DNA from: Muribaculaceae bacterium
Lineage (GTDB): Bacteria > Bacteroidota > Bacteroidia > Bacteroidales > Muribaculaceae
Direction: 5' to 3'
Assembly (NCBI GenBank): GCA_017621225.1
Contig: JAGATN010000003.1
Span: 1 to 64,000, forward strand
Length of the DNA stretch: 64,000 nt
A program made the translations under genes and the position numbers. This document shows, piece by piece, positions 7,948 through 16,690 of this stretch. Within the stretch, counting starts at the first letter, position 1; each line of letters begins with the position of its first letter. Below the pieces are notes generated by a model. It saw only the letters and a list, made by a program, of their open reading frames with translations. It made no database searches and was not told the origin of the DNA.

Positions 7948-8499
7948 ATGTCAAAGAAATTTATCTGCACCGTTTGCGGTTACGTACACGAAGGTAACGA
8001 AGCTCCCGAAAAATGCCCTATCTGCGGCGCTCCCAAGAGCAAGTTCAAAGAACTCAACGAAACTGAAGCCCTCAATTTCGTAACCGAGCACGAAATAGGC
8101 GTTGCCAAAGGCACCGATGCCGAAATGATAGCCGACCTTACCGCACACTTCAACGGCGAATGCGGCGAAGTAGGCATGTATCTCGCAATGTCGCGTCAGG
8201 CCGACCGCGAAGGCTATCCCGAAATCGCCGAAGCCTTCAAGCGCTACGCTTGGGAAGAAGCTGAACATGCTGCAAAATTCGCTGAACTGCTTGGCGAATG
8301 CGTATGGGATACCAAGACCAACCTCGAAAAGCGCATGGCAGCCGAAGCAGGCGCAAATGCCGACAAGATGCGCATAGCACGTCGTGCCAAGGAATTGAAT
8401 CTCGACGCCATCCACGACACCGTTCACGAAATGGCAAAAGACGAAGCTCGTCACGGTCAGGGATTCGAAGGTCTGTACAACCGTTTCTTCAAGAAATGA
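7948..8499 (+). CDS. Reverse rubrerythrin (NADH peroxidase component)
   Basis: Rubrerythrins reduce hydrogen peroxide in anaerobes using a di-iron site. This 183-residue protein has the reverse order: an N-terminal rubredoxin-like domain with Cys7, Cys10, Cys23 and Cys26, then the ferritin-like four-helix domain with the carboxylate and histidine ligands in [18 protein letters not shown], and DEARHG. It lacks a promoter of its own in the 26-base gap after perR and ends before a strong terminator, so perR and this gene form a two-gene peroxide-stress operon. Confidence 0.94.
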   Translation: MSKKFICTVCGYVHEGNEAPEKCPICGAPKSKFKELNETEALNFVTEHEIGVAKGTDAEMIADLTAHFNGECGEVGMYLAMSRQADREGYPEIAEAFKRYAWEEAEHAAKFAELLGECVWDTKTNLEKRMAAEAGANADKMRIARRAKELNLDAIHDTVHEMAKDEARHGQGFEGLYNRFFKK

Positions 8500-8521
8500 T
8501 CTACACACAAATTTAACAGCC

Positions 8522-8567
8522 AAAGAGGTTGCATCGGCCATTCATTTCCGATGCGACCTCTTTTGTC
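8522..8567 (+). terminator. Intrinsic terminator after the rubrerythrin gene
   Basis: A 16-base-pair stem (8522-8537 with 8548-8563, one G-U pair) with a 10-base loop runs into a short T-tract. It lies 23 bases after the stop codon. Confidence 0.85.
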
Positions 8568-8691
8568 ATATACCGACATGGGCAATGACGATGATTGAGC
8601 GAAGGCGCGTTAATTAACATACGTGACGAAAACAAGCCGGCAACGATGTGCGTTTCAATTGTAAACAATCATTTAAACAGTCGTTTCAATC

Positions 8692-9180
8692 ATGCATAGC
8701 ATCATATTCTCAGCCCTACGCCATTCATGCAAGGCCGCGATAGCTGCCTTGATAGGCGTAGTCGCAATGTCAGGCATGCCGTACGACGGCATCGATGCCG
8801 AATGCAACAACTTCAAGCATTCATTCGGATATGATCTGACACAAGAAGCCACGCCCGAGATATTCAAGCTCATAGCCATATTGCGTCAGCACACCGATGT
8901 GAGTTGGGCCACGGCATTGATACTTGCCGAAATAAACCCCGACAACAGCCGTGAGATACTCGCACGAGGATATGCGCTAAGCAGCCCGCCAAACGGCGAT
9001 GAAAACCTCGAACGGCGCGAAATGTCCGATTCACAAAGGCTGTCGGCCCGAAGCATCGTGGAGCGGCTTGAAAACGACGATGCGTTTTCCCGACAACTGT
9101 CGAAAGCCAAAACCGAGTTTTCGGCAATCAAAAAAGCCACGCAGCCTGCGGTGGTCGGTACGTTCCAAAACAGGAACTAA
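8692..9180 (+). CDS. Hypothetical protein with N-terminal hydrophobic segment
   Basis: I do not recognise this 162-residue protein. Codon use matches neighbouring real genes (many ATA, GCC and CGC codons, C or A in third positions), which supports it being expressed. The N-terminus has a hydrophobic stretch (about residues 13-28, AAIAALIGVVAMSG) that could be a signal peptide or anchor. The rest is charged and probably helical, with ERREMSDSQRLSARSIVERL near the middle. It stands alone between the rubrerythrin terminator and a nitroreductase gene. No promoter match was found. Confidence 0.55.
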   Translation: MHSIIFSALRHSCKAAIAALIGVVAMSGMPYDGIDAECNNFKHSFGYDLTQEATPEIFKLIAILRQHTDVSWATALILAEINPDNSREILARGYALSSPPNGDENLERREMSDSQRLSARSIVERLENDDAFSRQLSKAKTEFSAIKKATQPAVVGTFQNRN

Positions 9181-9266
9181 AAAACATCCGCATCCACCGA
9201 ACGATATGCCGTCAGACGGCGTTACATATATACATACTTATACTGTCGAATAAAACACAATAACGA

Positions 9267-10013
9267 ATGAAAAGCATAAAAGAAACATTGTTTGGACGCA
9301 GAAGCATACGCCGCTACGAACGCGAATGCATTCCTGCCGAAGCTCTCGACACCATATACGAAGCCATACGTAACACCCCTACGAGTTACAACGGGCAGCA
9401 GTTTTCGGTCATCGACGTATCCGATCAGGCCATAAAGGAACAGCTGTACGAAATAGTGGGGCAGAAACAGATCAAGACATGCAGCCACTTCCTGCTGTTT
9501 TGCGCCGACTTCAACAAGATAGCCACCATAGCCGAAGCGAAAGGGATAAACATGTCTGAATTCACAAAAACGCTCGACGGCATAATAGTGGGCACCGTCG
9601 ATGCCGCATTGGCAATGATGAGCGCGGTGGTAGCCGCCGAGTCATTCGGCCTCGGCACCTGCTGCATAGGCTACGCCCGAACGGCAGCGCCCGAAGCAGT
9701 ATCGATATTGCTGAATCTGCCCAAATACACCTATCCCGTATGCGGACTGGCCATCGGAGTGCCGCGCGAAATGCCCGACCTGAAGCCAAAGCAACCATTG
9801 TCGCTGATAATACACCAGAACCGTTATCGCGACGACGACTTGCTACCCGACCTTACGGCATACGACGAAGAAATAACCCGATTCAACGCCACCCGCTCCG
9901 GAAGCAAGACCGACAACGACTGGGCCTCGCACATAGTCGACTATTACCATCAGGCCATGTCGTATCGTCTGCTCGAAGCTCTGCGTCAACGCGGGTTCGA
10001 CGCCATCGAATAA
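9267..10013 (+). CDS. NfsA-like FMN-dependent nitroreductase
   Basis: Nitroreductase-family flavoproteins reduce nitro compounds, quinones or flavins with NAD(P)H. The 248-residue product begins with the family FMN contact RRSIRRYERE, then PTSYNGQQF, and has the GLGTCCIGY and YPVCGLAIGVPRE segments of the NfsA/FRP type. The C-terminal extension (about 190-248) matches the longer NfsA group rather than the short NfsB group. It is a single-gene unit: an 86-base gap precedes it and a strong terminator follows. The physiological substrate cannot be told from sequence. Confidence 0.88.
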   Translation: MKSIKETLFGRRSIRRYERECIPAEALDTIYEAIRNTPTSYNGQQFSVIDVSDQAIKEQLYEIVGQKQIKTCSHFLLFCADFNKIATIAEAKGINMSEFTKTLDGIIVGTVDAALAMMSAVVAAESFGLGTCCIGYARTAAPEAVSILLNLPKYTYPVCGLAIGVPREMPDLKPKQPLSLIIHQNRYRDDDLLPDLTAYDEEITRFNATRSGSKTDNDWASHIVDYYHQAMSYRLLEALRQRGFDAIE

Positions 10014-10061
10014 CCGACTACATCTGATTTCATCTATTTTTAAATTCCTTCATAGACAACG

Positions 10062-10103
10062 GAGGTGCACCGGAATGCGTATTTAGGTGCACCTCATTTT
10101 TTT
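10062..10103 (+). terminator. Intrinsic terminator after the nitroreductase gene
   Basis: Perfect 10-base-pair stem GAGGTGCACC / GGTGCACCTC (10062-10071 and 10086-10095) followed by A and seven Ts. Confidence 0.88.
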
Positions 10104-10190
10104 GCCGGCGCGCAAAGCCGGCGAGAGTGACATTTTTTCATGTTTTCCGTTAAATGCATCGCAAAATGCATACGATACAGATTTTTTAAT

Positions 10191-10198
10191 TAACTTTG
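10191..10198 (+). promoter_or_regulatory. -7 promoter element of carAB
   Basis: TAACTTTG fits TAnnTTTG. It is 63 bases before the carA ATG. No TTTG is seen at the expected -33 position. Confidence 0.55.
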
Positions 10199-10210
10199 CA
10201 CGGTTTTCAC

Positions 10211-10259
10211 GATAGAAATATTGGAGACCAACAAATATCACATATTTCATATATCTATC
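10211..10259 (+). promoter_or_regulatory. Leader hairpin in front of carA
   Basis: GATAGAAATAT (10211-10221) pairs with ATATATCTATC (10249-10259) with one mismatch and a 27-base loop, ending two bases before the carA ATG. In the mRNA this AT-rich stem would sit against the start codon, where it could affect initiation. There is no T-tract, so it is not a terminator. A regulatory role is only inferred. Confidence 0.4.
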
Positions 10260-10261
10260 GA

Positions 10262-11332
10262 ATGCGAAATACAAAGCGAGCCGTTCTGATTCTTGAAGAC
10301 GGCACCAGATTTGAAGGGAAATCATTCGGATACGAAACGGCAACGGCCGGCGAAGTAGTGTTCAACACCGCGATGACAGGTTATCCGGAAAGCCTTACCG
10401 ACCCATCATATGAGGGTCAGATTCTCGTCACCACATATCCTCTTCTTGGTAATTACGGAGTGCCTCCCCGAAGGGAAAAAGACGCAGTAAGCGAATATTA
10501 TGAAAGCGACCACATACATTGTCGCGCAATAATAGCCCAGGACTACTCATTCGATCATTCGCACTGGCAGGCCGACCGCTCGTTGGCCCAATGGCTCAAT
10601 GAAGAAAAAATACCCGGAATATACGGCATCGACACGCGCGCGCTGACAAAGCATCTGCGCGAAAAAGGCTCGATGCTCGGAAAAATAATCGTAGACGGAT
10701 GTGACGACATACCTTTTTACGATCCAAACAAAGAAAACCTCGTGGCCAAAGTGAGCTGCACGAAAATAGAAGAATTCGGCAGCGGAGAAAAAACGGTGGT
10801 ATTGGTTGACTGCGGAGTAAAGCACAACATAATACGCTGTCTTACTCGCCGAGGCGTAAAAGTGGTGCTCGTGCCATGGAACTACGACTTCACCACGATG
10901 AATTACGACGGGCTGTTCATCTCGAACGGACCGGGAAACCCCGACATGGCCGAAGAAACGGTAAAGAACATACGTAAGGCCATCGAAATAGGCAAACCCA
11001 TATGCGGCATATGCATGGGCAACCAACTGCTTTCGAAAGCAGCCGGAGCACGCACGTTCAAGCTGAAATACGGTCATCGCAGCCATAATCAGCCCGTGCG
11101 CAAGGCGGGCACCGACAACTGCTACGTGACATCGCAAAATCACGGCTTTGCCGTCGACTCGGCGACGCTTCCTCCCGACTGGGAACCGCTGTTCATAAAC
11201 ATGAACGACGGAACGAACGAAGGGATACGCCACAAGACGAAACCGTTTTTCTCGGCACAGTTCCATCCCGAAGCAAGTAGCGGCCCCAAGGATACGGAAT
11301 TTATTTTCGACGAATTCATCAACCTATTGTAG
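10262..11332 (+). CDS. carA: Carbamoyl phosphate synthase small (glutaminase) subunit
   Basis: CarA hydrolyses glutamine and channels ammonia to CarB for carbamoyl phosphate, the precursor of pyrimidines and arginine. The product is 356 residues from the ATG at 10262. An upstream in-frame TTG at 10196 overlaps the -7 promoter element and is rejected. The N-terminal CPSase domain starts RAVLILEDGTRFEGKSFG. The C-terminal class I glutamine amidotransferase has the nucleophile Cys251 in GICMGNQL and the His/Glu of QFHPEASSGP. It precedes carB by 24 bases in one operon. Confidence 0.97.
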   Translation: MRNTKRAVLILEDGTRFEGKSFGYETATAGEVVFNTAMTGYPESLTDPSYEGQILVTTYPLLGNYGVPPRREKDAVSEYYESDHIHCRAIIAQDYSFDHSHWQADRSLAQWLNEEKIPGIYGIDTRALTKHLREKGSMLGKIIVDGCDDIPFYDPNKENLVAKVSCTKIEEFGSGEKTVVLVDCGVKHNIIRCLTRRGVKVVLVPWNYDFTTMNYDGLFISNGPGNPDMAEETVKNIRKAIEIGKPICGICMGNQLLSKAAGARTFKLKYGHRSHNQPVRKAGTDNCYVTSQNHGFAVDSATLPPDWEPLFINMNDGTNEGIRHKTKPFFSAQFHPEASSGPKDTEFIFDEFINLL

Positions 11333-11356
11333 TCACTTTCCATCACCATCCAGATC

Positions 11357-14300
11357 ATGACCCACGAACGAGACATAAAAAAAGTATTGCTGCTTGGTAG
11401 CGGCGCCCTGAAAATAGGCGAAGCGGGCGAATTCGACTATTCAGGCTCACAGGCTCTGAAAGCTCTGAAAGAAGAAGGCATCACCACCGTGCTGATCAAC
11501 CCCAACATTGCCACCGTACAGACATCAGACGGATTTGCCGACAAAATATATTTCTTGCCGGTAACGCCCTATTTCGTCGAGAAAGTGATAGAGAAAGAGA
11601 GGCCCGAAGGCATTTTGCTGGCATTCGGAGGTCAAACGGCCCTCAACTGCGGCGTGAAGCTTTACGAATCGGGCGTACTTGAAAAATACAACGTAAAAGT
11701 TCTCGGCACTCCCGTGCAAGCCATAATGGACACGGAAGACCGCGAACTATTCGTGAAAAAGCTCGATGAAATAGATGTAAAGACCATAAAAAGCGAAGCC
11801 GTAAACACCATACATGATGCCATACAGGCCGCAAACGACCTCGGCTATCCCGTGATAGTGCGCGCCGCGTATGCTCTCGGCGGATTGGGAAGCGGATTCT
11901 GCGACAACGAGGAAGAACTCGTGGCCCTCACGGAAAAAGCCTTGTCGTTCTCACCCCAGGTGCTCGTGGAGAAATCGCTCAAGGGATGGAAAGAGGTGGA
12001 ATACGAAGTGGTGCGCGACCGTTACGACAACTGCATAACGGTGTGCAATATGGAAAACTTCGACCCGCTCGGCATACATACCGGCGAAAGCATCGTGGTG
12101 GCCCCCTCGCAAACCCTCTCGAACGAAGACTACCATTATCTGCGAAAACTCGCCATAAAGATAATTCGCCACATAGGCATAGTGGGAGAATGCAACGTAC
12201 AGTATGCGTTCGACCCCATGTCGATGGACTACCGCGTAATAGAAGTGAACGCCCGTTTGAGCCGTTCGAGTGCCCTCGCGTCGAAAGCCACCGGCTATCC
12301 GCTGGCATTCGTAGCCGCGAAGCTCGGCTTGGGCTACGGACTGTTCGACCTTAAAAATTCAGTGACAAAAGAGACCTCGGCGTTCTTCGAACCGGCACTC
12401 GACTACGTGGTGTGCAAGATACCGCGTTGGGATTTGGGAAAATTCCATGGCGTGCGTCGCGAAATCGGCTCGTCGATGAAATCGGTTGGCGAAGTGATGG
12501 CCATCGGTCGCACTTTCGAGGAAGTCATTCAGAAGGGTCTGCGAATGATCGGACAGGGCATGCACGGATTCGTAGGAAACAAAGAAATTCCGGTGGCCGA
12601 CATCGACAAAGCGCTCAAAGAGCCCACCGACAAGCGCATTTTCGTCATTGCCACCGCCATGAAGGCCGGCTACACCGTCGACAGGATACATGACCTCACG
12701 AAAATAGACAAGTGGTTCCTGTACCGACTGAAAAACATAATGGACACGGCCAAGTCCCTGACTGAATTCGACTCGGTGGAACACATCCCCGAACAGCTGC
12801 TCAGAACGGCTAAACAGCAAGGATTTTCCGACTTCCAGATAGCCCGCGAGGTGTTCAAACAGAATATGACCAACCCCGAATCGTCGAGCCAAGCCATACG
12901 CATGCGCCGCAAGAAGCTCGGCATATTGCCGGTGGTGAAGCAGATTGACACTCTCGCAGCCGAATATCCCGCACAGACCAACTATCTGTACCTGACGTAC
13001 AACGGATCGACCAACGATGTGGAGTATCTGCACGACCATCGTTCGATAGTGGTGCTCGGATCGGGTGCATACCGCATAGGCAGCTCGGTGGAATTTGACT
13101 GGTGCTCGGTAAACGCACTGCTGACCGTGAAAAAAGAGGGCTGGAGATCGGTAATGATCAACTACAACCCCGAAACGGTGTCGACCGACTACGACATGTG
13201 CGATCGCCTGTACTTCGACGAACTCACATTCGAACGCGTAATGGACATAATGGAGCTCGAGCAGCCACACGGAACCATATTGTCGGTAGGTGGACAGATT
13301 CCGAACAATCTTGCCACGAGGCTCGACGAACAGCACATAAACATACTTGGCACCTCGGCCAAAAGCATCGACAACGCCGAAGACCGAAACAAATTCTCGG
13401 CAATGCTCGACCGCCTCGGAATAGATCAGCCCAGATGGCGAGAGCTGACGAACTTCGACGACATAAACAAGTTTATCGACGAGGTGGGATTCCCCGTTCT
13501 GGTTCGTCCGAGCTATGTGTTGTCGGGAGCCGCCATGAACGTATGCTCGAATACCGACGAACTGCATCGCTTCCTGCGCCTCGCCGCCAACGTGTCGAAA
13601 CAGCATCCGGTAGTGGTGACCGAGTTCATACAGAACGCAAAAGAGATCGAAATGGATGCCGTGGCCCAGAACGGCGAGATAAAGGTATACGCAATTTCCG
13701 AGCACATCGAATATGCCGGAGTGCATTCGGGCGATGCCACCATTCAGTTCCCGCCTCAGAAGCTGTATGTCGAAACGATGCGACGCATCAAGAAAGTGTC
13801 GTCACAGATTGCCTCGGCGCTCAACATATCAGGCCCGTTCAACATCCAGTTCCTTGCAAAAAACAACGACATAAAGGTAATCGAATGCAATCTGCGCGCC
13901 TCGCGAAGCTTCCCGTTCGTGTCGAAGGTGCTTAAAATAAACTTCATCGACCTTGCCACGAAAGTGATGCTCGGAATACCGGTTGAAAAGCCGCACAAAA
14001 ATGCATTCGACCTCGACTACGTGGGCGTAAAAGCATCGCAATTCAGCTTTTCGCGTCTTCAGGGCGCCGACCCGGTGCTTGGCGTCGACATGTCGTCGAC
14101 GGGCGAAGTGGGATGCATCGGCGTAGACACGTCGGAAGCCGTGCTCAAAGCAATGCTCTCGGTGGGCATGCGCATACCGCAAAAAGGCGTTTTGCTGTCA
14201 ACCGGATCGGCCAAACAGAAAACCGACATGCTCGATGCCGCCCATCAGCTACACAACAAGGGATATCGCATATATGCCACCGGCGGCACGCACCAGTTCC

Positions 14301-14584
14301 TCAACGACAATGGCATTCCGGCCATAAGGGTTTACTGGCCGAGCCAGGCCGACATGTACCCGCAGGCGCTGCAACTGCTCCACGACAAAGAGATTGACCT
14401 CGTGGTAAACATACCGAAAAACCTTACGCCTACCGAATTGGGCAACGGGCACAAGATTCGCAGAGCGGCCATCGACCTCAACATTCCGCTGCTCACCAAC
14501 GCCCGACTGGCATCGGCATTCATCAACGCATTTACCACGCTGCCTCTCGACAACATCGAAATAAAGTCGTGGGACGAATATTAA
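11357..14584 (+). CDS. carB: Carbamoyl phosphate synthase large subunit
   Basis: CarB makes carbamoyl phosphate from bicarbonate, ammonia and two ATP. The 1075-residue protein has two homologous ATP-grasp halves, beginning KKVLLLGSGALKIGEAGEFD (about residue 7) and RSIVVLGSGAYRIGSSVEFD (about residue 563), each followed by ATP-grasp motifs such as IEVNARLSRSSALASK and IECNLRASRSFPFVSK, then an oligomerisation segment and a C-terminal MGS-like allosteric domain (about 935-1075, GVLLSTGSAKQK and YATGGTHQFL). It is full length and co-transcribed with carA. Confidence 0.98.
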   Translation: MTHERDIKKVLLLGSGALKIGEAGEFDYSGSQALKALKEEGITTVLINPNIATVQTSDGFADKIYFLPVTPYFVEKVIEKERPEGILLAFGGQTALNCGVKLYESGVLEKYNVKVLGTPVQAIMDTEDRELFVKKLDEIDVKTIKSEAVNTIHDAIQAANDLGYPVIVRAAYALGGLGSGFCDNEEELVALTEKALSFSPQVLVEKSLKGWKEVEYEVVRDRYDNCITVCNMENFDPLGIHTGESIVVAPSQTLSNEDYHYLRKLAIKIIRHIGIVGECNVQYAFDPMSMDYRVIEVNARLSRSSALASKATGYPLAFVAAKLGLGYGLFDLKNSVTKETSAFFEPALDYVVCKIPRWDLGKFHGVRREIGSSMKSVGEVMAIGRTFEEVIQKGLRMIGQGMHGFVGNKEIPVADIDKALKEPTDKRIFVIATAMKAGYTVDRIHDLTKIDKWFLYRLKNIMDTAKSLTEFDSVEHIPEQLLRTAKQQGFSDFQIAREVFKQNMTNPESSSQAIRMRRKKLGILPVVKQIDTLAAEYPAQTNYLYLTYNGSTNDVEYLHDHRSIVVLGSGAYRIGSSVEFDWCSVNALLTVKKEGWRSVMINYNPETVSTDYDMCDRLYFDELTFERVMDIMELEQPHGTILSVGGQIPNNLATRLDEQHINILGTSAKSIDNAEDRNKFSAMLDRLGIDQPRWRELTNFDDINKFIDEVGFPVLVRPSYVLSGAAMNVCSNTDELHRFLRLAANVSKQHPVVVTEFIQNAKEIEMDAVAQNGEIKVYAISEHIEYAGVHSGDATIQFPPQKLYVETMRRIKKVSSQIASALNISGPFNIQFLAKNNDIKVIECNLRASRSFPFVSKVLKINFIDLATKVMLGIPVEKPHKNAFDLDYVGVKASQFSFSRLQGADPVLGVDMSSTGEVGCIGVDTSEAVLKAMLSVGMRIPQKGVLLSTGSAKQKTDMLDAAHQLHNKGYRIYATGGTHQFLNDNGIPAIRVYWPSQADMYPQALQLLHDKEIDLVVNIPKNLTPTELGNGHKIRRAAIDLNIPLLTNARLASAFINAFTTLPLDNIEIKSWDEY

Positions 14585-14607
14585 TCAAGCCCCAACCCCT
14601 CTGACGC

Positions 14608-15468
14608 ATGACATTAGGAAATTGCTGCCGCGATGCACAGTCGAAACTCGAAACGCACTATCCCCCGGGCGAAGCTCGGGAAATGGTGCGCATAATCATG
14701 GCGCATCTCAAAGGATATACCCCCGTCGACCTGATAATAAAAGCCGACGATGAGGTGAGCGACTTCATATCGGGGAAGGTGGATGCCATAGTAAAGCGAC
14801 TTCTTAATGACGAACCGATTCAATACATATTCGGCGACACTCAGTTTTACGGCCTCACGCTAAAGGTCAACTCCCATACTCTCATACCACGGCCCGAAAC
14901 GGAAGAACTCGTCGACTTCATCGTAAAGTATTACTCCGGTCGCAGCGACCTGAACGTGCTCGACATAGCAACCGGCTCGGGATGCATAGCGATAGCACTC
15001 GCGCGCAATCTGCCGTTTGCATCGGTATGCGCCACCGACATTTCGGCCGACGCTCTCGAAGTGGCGCGCGCAAATGCCACCTCGCTCAAAACCGACGTAA
15101 AGTTCAAGCTATGCGACATTATGTCGATGCCCGCCTCCGACGATGCCGACCTGTACGACATCATAGTTAGCAACCCGCCCTACATAGCCACAAGCGAGAA
15201 AGCGGCCATGGCTCCGAACGTGCTCGAATACGAGCCTCACGGCGCCCTATTCGTGCCCGACAGCGATCCGCTGAAATTCTATCACGCCATATCAAACTAT
15301 GCCTTAAAGGCGCTACGCAATGCCGGAAAGATATATTTCGAAATAAATCCGCTCTATGCCGACGCTCTTAAACGCGACATGAACTCGGCCGGATGGGGCG
15401 ACGTGACATTGCTGCGCGACATATCGGGCAAATACAGATTTCTGACAGCCATAAAACAACCATACTGA
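14608..15468 (+). CDS. prmC: Peptide chain release factor N5-glutamine methyltransferase
   Basis: PrmC (HemK) methylates the glutamine of the GGQ motif in release factors 1 and 2, using S-adenosylmethionine. The 286-residue protein has an N-terminal helical domain, the SAM-binding motif DIATGSGCIAIALA and the substrate-glutamine motif NPPY at residues 189-192 (VSNPPYI). The 24-base gap after carB and the 13-base gap before recX suggest one transcript for carA-carB-prmC-recX-comF. Confidence 0.95.
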   Translation: MTLGNCCRDAQSKLETHYPPGEAREMVRIIMAHLKGYTPVDLIIKADDEVSDFISGKVDAIVKRLLNDEPIQYIFGDTQFYGLTLKVNSHTLIPRPETEELVDFIVKYYSGRSDLNVLDIATGSGCIAIALARNLPFASVCATDISADALEVARANATSLKTDVKFKLCDIMSMPASDDADLYDIIVSNPPYIATSEKAAMAPNVLEYEPHGALFVPDSDPLKFYHAISNYALKALRNAGKIYFEINPLYADALKRDMNSAGWGDVTLLRDISGKYRFLTAIKQPY

Positions 15469-15481
15469 CGCATCCCAATCC

Positions 15482-15955
15482 ATGAAGAAGCCGATATCGC
15501 CCAAGGCAGCCCTCGACCGACTCGAATCATTGTGCGCACGAAGCGAACAATGCACGTACGATTTGCGCCGAAAGTTGACCCAATGGGGCATTGCGACCGA
15601 CGAGAGCAATAAGATAATCGAGAGCCTCGCGGCACGGCACTTCGTCGACGATGCCCGATTTGCAGCGTCGTACGTTCGCGACAAATACCGATTCAACTAT
15701 TGGGGCCGAGCCAAGATAGTGGCCGGACTCATAGCCAAGCGCGTCGACAGGCAGAAGATCGACAATGCCCTTGACGAAATAGACCCCGACGAATACGCCC
15801 GACTGGCAGCGGCGGCCCTGAAATCAAAAGCAAGAAGCATAAAGGATGTAGATACATACGAAGGACGCACACGTCTGTTCAGAGCCGGAATTGCAAAGGG
15901 CTATGAGGCATCGCTCGTGTCAAAGATAATAAAGGAGACGAGAACATGGGACTGA
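15482..15955 (+). CDS. recX: Regulatory protein RecX
   Basis: RecX binds and restrains the RecA filament. The 157-residue protein matches the family by its tandem three-helix repeats, including RLESLCARSEQCTYDLRRKL near the N-terminus and HFVDDARFAASYVRDKYRFNYWGRAKI in the middle. Its last 10 bases overlap comF, so the two are probably translationally coupled. recA is not in the window, so no local functional pairing can be shown. Confidence 0.9.
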   Translation: MKKPISPKAALDRLESLCARSEQCTYDLRRKLTQWGIATDESNKIIESLAARHFVDDARFAASYVRDKYRFNYWGRAKIVAGLIAKRVDRQKIDNALDEIDPDEYARLAAAALKSKARSIKDVDTYEGRTRLFRAGIAKGYEASLVSKIIKETRTWD

Positions 15956-16665
15956 AATCGAGCCTCCGAGAGTGGATCGACGATCTGCTGGGCGTCATAT
16001 ATCCCAACGTATGCGAGATATGCAACACGCCGCTTGTCAGAGGCGAGAAGCTACTATGCACGCAATGCCGCATCGACATGCCCCGCACCGGAATACATAC
16101 CGACTCGTTCACCGTCATGCACCAACGGCTGGTTTCGACCGACGTAAACATATGCCGCGCGGCCGGATACTTTTATTATTACCGCGACAATCCGTATGCC
16201 CGACTCATACAGAATGCCAAATACAACGGCCGCCCCTACATAGCCCGACAACTGGGCTACGAATATGCGAACGAAATAAAAGATTCGGGATTTTTCGACG
16301 GGATAGATGCCATAATACCGGTGCCGATGCATAAGCTGAAACTGTGGAGTCGAGGATTCAACCAAAGCCTTCACATAGCCGAGGGTATATCAAAAGCTAC
16401 CGGAATAGCCGTCAGCGAAGCGCTGCGCGCCACGCGGCGGCATTCGTCGCAAACCACCAAAGGCGCTTACGAACGATGGCTTAATGCCACCGAGAGCTAT
16501 GGCTTGGCCCCCGACGCGTCATTGCCCGAAGCCGGCCACGTGCTGATAGTGGACGACGTGCTGACTACCGGCGCCACGCTATTGGCGTGCGCAAGGGTGA
16601 TAAGCGAAGCATTTCCCTCCGCGCGCGTGAGCGTACTGACGCTCGGAGTGACTCATCTCAGATAA
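15946..16665 (+). CDS. ComF family phosphoribosyltransferase-like protein
   Basis: ComF-family proteins join a small zinc-ribbon to a type I phosphoribosyltransferase fold and are linked to DNA uptake in naturally competent bacteria. The 239-residue product has the N-terminal cysteine pairs CEICNTPL and CTQCR (about residues 23-48), the conserved GRP segment YNGRPYIARQLG and the PRPP loop VLIVDDVLTTGATL near residue 205. It overlaps recX by 10 bases. Competence has not been shown from this window. Confidence 0.9.
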   Translation: MGLKSSLREWIDDLLGVIYPNVCEICNTPLVRGEKLLCTQCRIDMPRTGIHTDSFTVMHQRLVSTDVNICRAAGYFYYYRDNPYARLIQNAKYNGRPYIARQLGYEYANEIKDSGFFDGIDAIIPVPMHKLKLWSRGFNQSLHIAEGISKATGIAVSEALRATRRHSSQTTKGAYERWLNATESYGLAPDASLPEAGHVLIVDDVLTTGATLLACARVISEAFPSARVSVLTLGVTHLR

Positions 16666-16690
16666 CGGGAGTGTTAGCCCTCCGACCCTC

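Noticed and set aside
10196-10262. TTG start for carA at 10196
   Set aside because: It overlaps the -7 element TAACTTTG at 10191-10198, and the ATG at 10262 gives the family N-terminus.
12359-13726. Long open frame of 455 codons on the minus strand
   Set aside because: It is fully antisense to carB, whose protein is unmistakable. Its sequence is unusually rich in His, Val, Tyr and Phe with no family pattern, as expected for a mirror of a coding strand with this codon use.
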